From Immersiella caudata (Eukaryota; Ascomycota; Sordariomycetes; Sordariales; Lasiosphaeriaceae), in the NCBI GenBank assembly GCA_030512335.1, contig JAULSU010000003.1, positions 124,001 through 188,000 of the forward strand: a DNA stretch of 64,000 bases, read 5' to 3'. The notes under the pieces are model-generated. The model worked only from the letters and a program-made list of their open reading frames with translations, was not told the DNA's origin and made no database searches. The number at the start of each line of letters is the position of its first letter. Within the stretch, counting starts at the first letter, position 1. This document shows, piece after piece, positions 1-10,491 of the stretch. Both the position numbers and the translations under genes were made by a program.

Positions 1-2885
1 AAGTTTCTCATCCAACTTCTCGTCAGACTTTTCGGATGCTTGCTCCTCAGTCTTCTCGAGAGCAGGGGATGCAGTGGGCGACTGCGAAGGGGATGGAGAT
101 GGTGTTTCAGACGGAGTTTCTGCAGGAGTTGGGATAGGGGTGCCTTCTGGCGTCTCGTCATCCTCGGCATCCTTGTCGTCCCCCTGAGGATCATCCTTGG
201 GCTTGTCGCTGTCTTTTGTGGCGTCAGCCTCGTTGGCCTCGGACTTTTCGTCCTTTGGGGTGCTCTTGTCTTCGGATTTCTCCTCTGGAGTAGCGTTGTC
301 GGCCTTCTTCTCTTCTGGCTTCGCCTCAGAACTCTCAGCATTGCCGTCCGGCTTTGCAGGTTCATCAGCCTTCTCTGCCTTCTTCTCTTCCGTCGGCTTG
401 GAAGACTCCTCAGTCGGCCTGGAAGACTCCTCAGTCGGCTTGGAAGACTCCTCAGTCGGCTTGGAAGACTCCTCAGTCGGCTTGGAAGAATCCTCAGTCG
501 GCTTGGCAGCCTCGTCAGCAGGCTTGGAAGTGCCCTCGGCTGGCTGGCTCTCTTCCTTCTCCGCCGGCTGTGCCTGGGGAGGCTCCTCAGTCTGGACGGC
601 TTGGTCTTGGGGCTTCAAGCCTTCCGCAAGGCGCCTCTTCTCCTCGCGAGCTGCCTGCTTCGCAAGAAGCTTCTCGTTGTTCTTGCGGCCCTGCTTCTTG
701 GTGACATCGCGGTTCATGTGGCGCTTCTCCCAGAGGCGGTGTCGTTCCCTGGCGCGGGCGTCGCTTGCCTTCTTCTGATCTGACTTCTTGCGAAGCTTCT
801 TCACCGCTTCGAGATGAGCTGCGGCCTTGCTGTGGGCGAGATCGTAGGCGTAGCCGACCTGGGCGAGCTTTTCGTTCTCGGCGCGCTTCTTGCACTCGCG
901 CCTCACCACGTCCTCAATGCTGGAAACGTCGATATCGCGCTCACCAATAACGCTGATGAAGACGCTATAGCTGCCGGGCAGCATGCTGGGTAGCTCAATG
1001 GACACGGATCTGTCCATCAAGTAGTTGCCATGGCTGCGGACGATGTAGTCTTCGGGATCAGGCCGATCCAGCTCGTGGAGGCGGAATTGAAGCCGGAACG
1101 AGTACTGACCAGTAAGCCCCTTGAAATACCGATTGTCGAGCTGACTCAGCACCAGCACCAAGGGAGACTCGCGAGTCAGCTTGATGTGGAACTTCTCGTT
1201 GTATTGAGGCTTCCAGGGGACTTCGACGCCGATCCATCGCTGGCAGCATCGCCAATCTGGGTCTCGGAAGAGACGGGTCCTGTCGAAATGCTGATATTTG
1301 CGCAGGAGATCCTCGTATGAGATCCAGAAGACGCTGTCGCTGCCGAACTGGTGGCCCAACTCTTGTTGCACCTCGGTCGTCCACTCTTTCGAGCCATCCG
1401 ACCAGGCGCCTTCCCAGATGCCCTTCTTGGTTTTACCCCAAGGATTTCTGCATGCGCGTTAGTAATGTCCCGTGGCGAAGACGTGCTGTGTACTGACCTG
1501 AGCTTCAGAAGGCGTGTGCCATCTTTGAGTGTGCGCGCTTCCATGACGACGTAGGCGTGGCCTTCAGAGATGCCCTCACGATCGCCATAGCCGCCGTCCA
1601 GGAGACCCGTGCTGCAGCCAAACAGGAACTCTTCGTTGACTCGGCTGAGCTCGTTCTCCCAAAACCCGTCGAGATCGAGAATGTCGGACGCTAAGAGCTC
1701 CGTAGTGACACCACCGGAGAGATCTTCCAGGCCCTCGCCAATCCAACCCCCAGAGAGAGATGCATAGTCGCCGTGAGCCTTGGCGTACGCCTTCTCAATA
1801 AGAGGGACCCATGTCTCGTTCTGATCCTTACACTGAGCGAAGAAGAGGGCCTTGGAGCCGGTCTGGTACGTCTTGCGATAGACGCGCTCGACATCCTCGC
1901 GGTCGATCTGTTGGAGCAGATCACGCTGCATGCTGGGGGAGTCCCAACATGGCGACTTGAGATACAGCTTGTCGTCAATTATGGAGTAGATCCACTCGCC
2001 ATCTGTATATTGTCAGCGGCGCGCTCGTTCACTCTCGTCCCATGGCTTGGCTTACCGCGGCAGAAGACAAAGCCATAAATGCCAATTCTGGTGTCGTACT
2101 CGACGCAGATGCGCTTGAGGCCGTCAGGGACATTGGCGAGACCGGAGAAGCTAGCCATCAGCCAACAGTCGCCCAGGCTGCCCTGCTTGACGTCTGACCC
2201 GCCCAGTGTGCCCATGAATGTAGGCTTCTCAAAGATCTCGTGTACCCGTTTGACGGCCTTGGGCACCACCGAGCTCGGGTTGAGCATGGTCGACATACTA
2301 AGATCGAACTTTGCGCGACCCAGTGTGTTCAGGCAGTGGCCCTTCTCCATCTTCAGATCCCAGTCCTATTAAAAAAGCGCGCGTTAGCCAACTGCTCCAA
2401 GACAATGCCTGTCAAAGGCGCCCAGAAGGGCGCAATGCTGTTTGGGCGAAGCGGCATGCGGCCAACCTGCAGCCGAAACGCAATGTTTGCCGGCATGTAC
2501 GAGAAACGGCACTGGGGTGGCTTACAAGATCCCAACCCGGGTCTCGGTAGCGCATGTTGACCCTTCGACATTCTTGTATGATCTTCTTGACTTTCCGTCT
2601 GCACTCTTCCGCCGCGCGTTCATAACCGGCGCTGAGGAGCTCATTGGATCGTTCGGAGATGGTCGGTGGGAGAACGGGATCGAAGGGCAGCACCGAGAGC
2701 GCCTTGTTGAAGCGCTTGTTGCTGAAGCGTTTCCATATGCGGTTGATGCTCTGCTGCGGGGGCAGCTTGCGCTTTTTCTTCTTCTTGTTCGCGTCGGTTG
2801 TAGTGGCCGTGGCCGGCACGGTCCCCTTGTTTTTTCGGTAGCTGTATTCGTCGTCCGTATCGGACGAAGAGGAGTAGCCGTGCAT
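1..2885 (-). CDS. Calpain-like cysteine protease, 3' end outside window
   Basis: Calcium-dependent-type papain-fold protease. Exons, read on the minus strand: 2885-2526, 2365-2056, 2002-1498 and 1447-1; introns of 160, 53 and 50 bp have GT-AG ends and phases agree. The catalytic triad is visible: Cys about residue 187 in QGSLGDCWLMA, His about 372 in ISEGHAYVV, Asn about 393 in LKLRNPWG. The Asn codon falls just after an intron. The first 120 residues are polar, with a Ser/Asp-rich start and a lysine run. After the protease core and a calpain-type beta-sandwich region comes a long Lys/Glu/Ala-rich, probably disordered tail with short PTEESSK repeats, which runs off the window. I chose the ATG at 2885 because the longer open frame upstream has only a TTG. 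No EF-hands are visible. Exact subfamily (PalB-like or other fungal calpain) is not settled. Confidence 0.9.
392..517 (-). repeat. 21-bp minisatellite coding PTEESSK heptads in the calpain tail
   Basis: Six in-frame 21-bp units (GTCGGCTTGGAAGACTCCTC plus A on the plus strand) run from 392 to 517, with a degenerate seventh unit to 538. Units 1-5 differ by one or two bases; unit 6 is more diverged. Translated on the gene strand they give heptads of the type PTEESSK. The length is a multiple of three, so copy-number change would keep the calpain frame open. Confidence 0.9.
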
Positions 2886-5800
2886 GTTAGGTTGGAAAGG
2901 TGGCTGTCGCAAGCCCGGCGGTCGGAGGACCGTAGCGGTAAACCGGTGCGTTCGTGATGGGGGAGCTGCTCACGCAGGCGCAGGGAGTTTCGTTGTTCGT
3001 ATCGATCGGAGGATACAAGGGGACGGGTCAAGGCCCGCTTGGAACGGCAGTTGAAGTAGACGCGATGCCTGTGACAGATTCGTCGTGAGTCAAGTTGTCT
3101 CCCACCACTGGTTGGGAATAGGGGGGATGGAAAGGGGCTCGGGCGATCTAGAACCCCTTTGTCGGCACCGGCTGACGGGCCGTAGCCAGAGAGCGGTGGC
3201 AAACAGGAGTCTAGAAGTGATCGACCAACTCCGGTCTGCCGCCGAGATAAGAACCCCCTGCAGAAGCCAACGCACAACGCAGAAAGTCGGGGCGCCCAGG
3301 ACACTTACCGGAAAATTGAACCCCAACGACTGGTTCAGAGAAGCTAAAGCTTTGAACAGGTGTGTCGAGACCTGAAGGAAGGGCAGAATGTGTGAGCAAC
3401 CTTCCTCAGCCGCCGCGGTGCCCATCTGATATATACGGCGGGCGGCTCGGCGGCCTGAAGGCACCCAGGACTGGGCAGCCTTGCGCTGGCTGACAAGAGG
3501 GAGGGGATCACGTTAACCTGCCGGAGCCGCTTGACCCTTGTCGCAGGCAAAGGCGCCAGTAACACCCCACACAAAGCAAGCAGACAAAGCGAGGTAAAGC
3601 AAATGGCCACTCACCGACTCGAGCTCCCGAGAGGGCGGCGTGTTGCCTCCATTGTTCGTGACTGGGGCGTGGCGGTTCGTCAGGGCGGCCACTATTGTCC
3701 AGCACATCCCGAATGGCGTTTTTTTTTTGCTGTGTCCCGAGTCGCAGCTTCGACTGCCACATGCGAGCGCACGCACAATGCTCCGTCACAACTCGCCGCG
3801 CCAGACAGCGCCCTCGGTGTTTGCGTTGCAATTGCAGTCTCAAACGACAGCAGCCCACCAGCCTACGCAGCGCGCGGGCTGTCGAGCGCCCTCGTCGATG
3901 GTGCTGGCGGGACAGCGGCGGCGAAACGGGGCGGAGAGCCTGGATTGTGACGCCAGGGTGCGCCCGTTCAACTGGCAGAACTGGAGGTTGGGGTTGACCC
4001 ACAATGGAAGCGCGCTAACCCTGCAGACCATGGGGGGTGGGGCTGGTGCCTTTCCCCGTGGAGGCACGCCGTCCGCCTTGTTTGCTCTGGACACCCTTGC
4101 AGTTGCAGTGCAGCTCCCCACGTCTCAACAACACACCACAACGGCGCCTCTTCAAATTGGCATCGTCCATCGAGTCGTCGAGCTTCATCCTCGATACATA
4201 TTCGAGGTGCTCAAAGGCGGCTGGCAACATGGTTTCAGCATATTCTCATATTCGCAATTAACCGTCCTCGCTGAGGCGAGCCAGCAGAGCCAGCCGCCGA
4301 GAGGAGATGCATTTCGTCGACGACATCGGATGTTGCCCGCCTCACCGACTTCCGTTCCGGGGACGATCTCTCGAAACCTCTATTCTCCATCCGGATCGCT
4401 GTCCGCCCATCTTGTGCACGAAATTCACGGATGCATAGCTGAGTCCAATGTGTCTTCGCCTGGCTGGTCAGATGCAGAACCGACAAGCCATGCGCATCGC
4501 TAGCTGCTTGCGGGTTAGGAGCCGCCGACTGTTCTTGGTCAATGGTCAGGGAAGTGGGCATTCCCAGACTTTTGCCTTAGGATTTTTGGCGGCCGTTTCA
4601 TTTGGTGGGGGGCTCAACCCACTGCCCAGTTTTTGGTGCTCGATGAACCACGTTCTGCCCTCCACAAAAATCGGTTCCACCATCGTCAATTTTGACCACC
4701 CTTCTTGACGTGAGCGGCAGGTCTGCTCGCCTTTTTATCCAGTCCGACAAAGCACATCGGCAACCCGGCCTTTCTGCAGTCGTCCGCCAGTCACTCAAAA
4801 CAAGGCCTGTCCGAGCAGACCGGTCTGCTGCAGTCCGTCGATGCGATGCGAGGATACCCCACCCTCAACATTTTCACTTGATGAGCGCCCAGTCCCGAAC
4901 TTGACGACGGACTTGGGGCCGGCAGCCGGTAACCGGCAGACGTTGCTGTCCACACCGCACCGAAGGGGCCACCTGCGCCGCGGCCCACTCAGCGTGTGAC
5001 GGGTCATCTCCATCGGCCCCGCGGGGAAGACGGAAACCAGTGCACATTACTAACAAGAACACCCTCCTGTGCGGTTCGACCCAAACCGATCACCCGAACC
5101 GCAATTTCACCTTGCCTGCTTGACTTCTCGCCATCCCCCTTTTTTTCGGATGAGAAGGCCTCGAGTTTTGGCGAACAGCCCTTGTACCAACACCCTCTCA
5201 GAAAGGCAGCAGCCATCACGGCACGCACGGGCTGTTTATTCGGGGCTCTCGCGGGTGGGAGTCGAACCCCAGCTCCCCACAAGCGCGGCCCATGTCGCAA
5301 CATGGCATGCTGCAAACCCGCACGATTGGTCACCGCTGTTGTATTCCGTGGATATGGTGGCGATGTCTGGAGAGCTCTGGCCAATCTACACGCTGTCTCC
5401 TTATCTGAAGGAGGAGGGCGCCGTCGTTGCACTCGTCCATGGTTTGGTTCACGGGTCGATCTTGTCATGAGAATAGCTGTCAGGCTACCACTCGAGCGGG
5501 CCAGTGTGCCGGGCCCCTCCCACCCTCCACCAGGAGTTGGTCCCAGTGGTCCCCTTGGTCGCGAGCTACCGCCGCTCCGTCCTGCGGCATCCCGTCCCTC
5601 ATCACAACGGGAAGGGCCTAATTCTGGCAGTTGAATGGCAGCCGAGGATATAGGATCGACACCAAGCGGTGATCCAGGGTCTAAGGGTCCTTCTCGCGCC
5701 AGGCAATTCCATCAAGGCCTCTCGCTCCGTAATTCGAGGTGCGGAAGACGCCGTCCGCACTCGCACAAGTGGGGCAGCCAGCGAGTGTGTGGAGGCCTTT

Positions 5801-7093
5801 GTCAGCCACTCGAATCCCCCAATGCAGGCCGCCGTACTGTACCCCAAATTTCGTGCTAACATCTCTGCATCTCTGCATCTGCATTGCACTTGACAGCGAA
5901 TTCTCAAACTGACAGTCTCCAGCAGCCTCGCCCAGAGCCCATCCACGGCCGAGAAAATGGCCAGGTGGGGATTCCCCCGCTGCACTGCTTCGAACACTGC
6001 AGTTATTTCTGGCCATTGATGCATCCTCGTCCCTTTTCGGTGACCATGAGTAACCCGACCTTCCTCAAGTAACACTGAAATGGGTTGTCGAAACATGATG
6101 AAGGATCATGCACAACAAGATGCGCAGTTCTCAGTTCGCAAAGTCCCGGTGAGCTCCCTCATCGTGCGGGATACGGTTAGTACGGAGATAGTTTGAGCCT
6201 CGTATCGGCCGCTCAACAGGCAGCACGGGGCAGTGCTTATTTACCCGCCGCCAAGTCTAAAACAATAAACTCGGCGACACCTCAGCTCTGTCGCCTTGCG
6301 CACACAGTGATGTATCGCAAAGTAAGCAGAATTCACAAGTTCCCGTTCTCCGGTTGAAGAGTAGGCATGCTGCTCCAGCGCGGAGAAGCCTAGTTGAGTC
6401 ATACGAAACACCCGATTCGCACTGGCCAACAAGTAATACGAGTCGGGATGGGCATCCCCTCGCCACAATGGGCCAGCCCTCCAACCGCTCCGGGTCCTCC
6501 GAAAGTCAAATCCCGAGACAGCCGCCGGGGTCCCGGGGAACATGGTGCGGCTCAACACCAAAAATCCCCGATCACCCGACAACTTCCTCTGAAGTGTCCT
6601 CTCGTATCATCAGCCGCTTCTACCCACCATCACAACTCGATTGCGCCGGCCTATCATCTTCAACATGGATTTGGCTAGAACTGTCACACAAGACTAAGGG
6701 TTGTGTCACAGACAGGTCTGGTTGATGAATAGTCCAAGATCGAGTCTCAGATCTACCCACTGTGCAACCCAACCTTGGCACGTCTCGCACACTCAAGTCT
6801 AGGTAACAATACTCGGACAAAGCCGCGAGGACCCGGGCCCAAAGATCGAGGCAAGACCAGCCGAGGGACTCGGGCCGCAACTATCATTTTCGTCCGAATC
6901 AAAGCCCAATTTGAATTCATCCAAGCGATTTGAGCTCCGAGTCCCTTGTTTGCTTCTCACCGCCGACATGTCGACCATCATTGCATCAAGCATCGAACCA
7001 GTGTATCGTACAATCCCACAGCAGCTCCCACCGCACAATGCTCGATGCAGCCACCCGTCACGTCCGCCTCCCGCTCCGTCCTGCACGCCCCCC
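2886..7093. other. 4.2-kb stretch without a supportable gene
   Basis: Open frames of up to 287 codons occur on both strands but overlap one another, have arbitrary composition and show no recognisable motif or consistent intron set. The part next to 2885 must hold the calpain promoter and 5' UTR; the part next to 7093 is the 3' flank of the amidotransferase gene. A tRNA-like fold near 5251-5321 was examined and rejected. Otherwise I see nothing I can name. Confidence 0.6.
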
Positions 7094-7949
7094 TTACAGA
7101 GTTGACTCCCTCATCTGCACCTTTTCCCCGGCCCATTGAAACACCCTCTCCCAGACCTCCCTCCCATCATGCTGGACCTCCATCTTGCAGACCAACTCGG
7201 TAACTGCACGCTGATCGCCCATGTCTGTGCCGTACCATCGTGCTGCGTCCCTGATTCTGACTTTGGCGGCGCGTGCATCCTTCTCGGGATGGCCCTGGAA
7301 AGTGAGAATGGCGTTGTTATGGCTTAGAAAAGCCTGGTTTCCGGCCAAAAGCTCCGTGAATCCTCGCGGTGCCTTGCCGACTCTCCGTCGGTGATGCTGT
7401 TGTAGTTTGACGAGTCCGTCCTTCCTGGGACCTCCCTCCATGAAGCGTGAACCTGCTAGTGTGAGTTTTGCCTCGGTAACTCCCATCTGTTCCTGTTAGC
7501 CCCTTTTCTCTCTCCTCATCAACCCCCTCTCACCAAAACTTCAAAAACAACTTGGAACTCACCTCCGGTCCCTCCATATCCTCAACCCCACCCCCAAACA
7601 GCATACAAATTGTCTGGTGCCCCCAACATATGCCCAACATCTTCTTCCCCGGCCACTTCTCCACCACCTCCAATATGAATCGATGCACCCTCAATATCCA
7701 TGGATGCCTCTTTCTTGGATCCGCGTTCCCGCCCCCAATGACAATCAGATCAAACAGCGCTGGATCCGGGAAGGAAGTAGCGTCCTCGGCGGGGTAGAAG
7801 AAGGCGAGATGGTGCGGGGTGTGCGAGAGGGTGCGGATGTAGGAGTCGCGGATTTCGGTGATGAAGGGGGAGCGGTACGAGTTTAGGAGGATGGCGATGC
7901 GGAGGGGTGGTGATACTACCTGGGGTAAAGAGGTGGGAGCGACGCTCAT
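7094..7949 (-). CDS. Class I glutamine amidotransferase (GATase1) protein
   Basis: Two exons, 7949-7563 and 7486-7094, joined by a 76-bp GT-AG intron in phase 0; 259 residues. The GATase1 catalytic triad is visible: nucleophile Cys about residue 108 in MLGICWGHQ, and His 195 with Glu 197 in TFQGHPE. The oxyanion-strand motif LIVIGGG lies near residue 70. Such proteins hydrolyse glutamine or a gamma-glutamyl compound, and stand-alone fungal members act in the cytosol. No synthetase domain is attached, so it is not GMP or CTP synthase. The substrate cannot be told from sequence. The start is a clean ATG at 7949. It may instead act on gamma-glutamyl peptides like YLR126C-type proteins. Confidence 0.88.
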
Positions 7950-8706
7950 GTTGAATGAGGTTGGGGGTGTTGAACCCGCACTGCACCGATTAAGTGTGCG
8001 CCGCTGTGATGTGAAGAGTTGGAAAAAGGTAAAGTAAAATTTTAGGAATTGAGAGGCGGCTCCATGTTTTAGCGAGCTTTTCGTAGGAATTGTTTTGTTA
8101 TTTTACCTTGGCGATGCTCGTTGAGCTGGCTGCGTGGCATCAGCTGATCCCGGGACAGGGTGAGATTGCGGGTTGAGCCCAGACACAAATGACAGGGCAT
8201 CGGGCGCTTGGGATTGGTGGTGATGTCATCACATGAGCGCCGGTGCAACAGGGGCCGAGCGGCCCACATGGTTGCCTCAACAGGGGATGAATGGGGGCAC
8301 CTCTGCGGGAAAAGACAACCGATTTGCACAAGTTGGGTCAATGGCGTAATATGGCTGGCGACAGTTGCTGAGAGATGGTCCTTTGTTGTCAATGCGATTG
8401 TCAATTTAGTGTAGAGTTGAGTGCTCACTGCATCAATCCAATGCCTGAAGCACCTCCACCAATGCGGTTAGCTCAATACAATCGGTCGACGTCCAATCGC
8501 CGTGTGTGTCACCAGCCAACTGAGGTTGATTTCGACGGGTGCGGCTGAATATCAGGCATCAACCTCAAGTCTCGCGATGAAAGACTGTCTCCTGGAAATT
8601 ACAGCTTGCGACGAAAGGATCTACCCGATCACTGGCAGAACTACTCTCCGGCACCCGACCAACGCTAAGCTGAACACTGATCGCATGGTCTCAAGCGCAG
8701 TTTGAT
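7950..8706. other. Intergenic region between divergent genes
   Basis: About 750 bp between the amidotransferase start (minus) and the F-box-like start (plus). It should hold both promoters. I see no convincing ORF, repeat or RNA gene. Confidence 0.6.
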
Positions 8707-10298
8707 ATGAACAAGCCAGGGAATGAAGATTTAGGATGGACTCCCAGCAGCACTCTAACTCACGACGCTACAAGTCGTTTCTTCCCGACCCCTGATCTCC
8801 TCCTCTGCCTGGCGGAACAGGCAAGTCCCCTTTCAGCCCGGCCTTCAGCTCTTCAACTCCCTAACCAAACTCTCAAGACCGGATATCAACGTAACCTCTC
8901 CCACCTCTGCCTCACCAACCACGCCCTCCACGCCGTCCTGACACCCCCCCTCTACTCACACCTCAACCTCTACATCGGAGACATTCTCCGGTTCCGCCTC
9001 GATACCAACCCCCACCTCCACCACACCCACACCCTCACAGTCCAATACCCCCGATCCTTAGTCACCCTCGCCCACCAACAGGCCTTTACCCAACTCCTAA
9101 GCCACACGCCCAACCTCCAATCCCTTCAAATCGACTCCCGCCGCGACGGCCGAAGCCCTCTCCAACAACTCCTCTCATCCCCCCTCCGCGCCTCAAGCTC
9201 CCCCATCTCCGAAACACATCCCTCGTCGCTCACCCAAATACCCTTACCAACCTCACCACCTTTTACGCGACAGCGCCACATCACCCGTGGGACATACCCA
9301 CGTGGCACGAGAATATCGTCGATGTCCTCCTTCAGAGCCGTGAACGGCTGCGGACGCTGGTACTAGTTCTCAATCCGCCAGAGGATTACACAGCGAAGAA
9401 CCCTGAATCGAGGAGACCCTTTGCTCCGTTGTTTCTGGCTTTGTGTTTGACATATGCCAAGCGTGGCGAGGGGGCTGCTCCTTTGCGGTTGAAGGCACTC
9501 GTCGTGGCGTGGCGTGATCCGCCGTCGATTAACGGCGAGAAGGCCTGGAAGGAATGGGTTGATACCGTCGGCGTGATGGTTGACTTTGGAGTCCTTGAGG
9601 TGTTGCGGCTGGGGAATACGAGCGTGGGAGAGGACCCTCAGACGCGCTGTGACTTGTTGCCGGCGCTGATAAGCGACCTCGTTCCAAGGCTCAGATTGTT
9701 GATCGTCCCCAAGTACACGCCGCTTGTGCACGACTGGGCGGTGAATCTTGAACCTGAGTTCGCGCGACAGGTTGGCTTGCGATATGTGAACAAAGTGGAG
9801 TTGAAAGGGGGAACGGGCCTGACGATGGCGGATTTGTTCATGGAGAAAAGACCATGCGAGTTGAGGATGGTGAAGCTGGAACTCGACGTCGAAGAGGCCC
9901 GAGGGTATAAGATCCTTGAGATCTTTGAAAGACTGGCGGCAACGAACAGCTCTACGCTGCAGCTGCTAGACCTTCAGGGGCTGAGGCTCGATACCTCCAC
10001 AAGGGAGACCCTCGTCAATCTTGTCTCCAAGCTCGTGTGCGTCCGCGAGATCCGCATTCTCAACTTTGTTGGCCTTCACCGGGGCGAAGAGTTATCTCTG
10101 GTGACAAGGTTGGCGAGGTCTCAAGCAACGCTGCAGAATGTTGTGCTGAGTTCCCGTGGTTACCATGTACTACGAAGACATGGAGGCAGTGAGGTCCTCG
10201 GGATTCATGAATTGGACACCGATGGCATTTGTCAACGCGGTCTGGAACTGTGCCAATGGGGCTGGCCATCCATTCCGTTCACGATCTCCAGGTCATAA
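8707..10298 (+). pseudogene. F-box/LRR-like protein gene with a frameshift near 9180
   Basis: The N-terminal part (from ATG 8707, residues 1 to about 158) has an F-box-like pattern: a LLLCLAEQ helix, then LSHLCLTNHALHAVLTPPLY, followed by leucine-rich segments. The reading then continues in a different frame from about 9183 (LKLPHLRNTSLV onward) to the stop at 10298, with more leucine-rich repeats such as LEVLRLGN and LQLLDLQGLRL. Both halves have coding character and clearly belong together. No GT-AG intron fits between them. The frame changes at a run of six C (about 9176-9181), so a one-base indel is the simplest explanation, either a real mutation or an assembly error. If functional it would be a substrate receptor of an SCF ubiquitin ligase. 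Confidence 0.6.
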
Positions 10299-10491
10299 TC
10301 CAAGTCTAGGGTGCCGCGCCGCGTTTCTCAACATTGGCCGCCCGTCAAACATCATGAGCTCGGCCGTTGTTCAGACTCCCGATCAGCATGTCACAGACGT
10401 TCCCGTTAGTCGAGCGCGTGTCGATAATGTCACTGTTACACGGGCAAAGTCAGCCGGTTGCAAGGTAGTTGCAAGAAAGTTGGAACATTAC

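Noticed and set aside
3640..4503. 287-codon plus-strand open frame
   Set aside because: No motif, arbitrary composition, overlapped by equally long frames on the other strand; not supportable as a gene.
5251..5321. tRNA-like fold on the minus strand: GCGGGT/ACCCGC acceptor pairing and a GGTTCGACTCCC T-loop
   Set aside because: The T stem pairs over only three bases in standard register, the anticodon-like hairpin loop is the wrong size, and there is no D arm. At best a degenerate pseudo-tRNA.
9126..9308. Open frames antisense to the F-box-like gene
   Set aside because: Shadow frames of a leucine-rich coding region.
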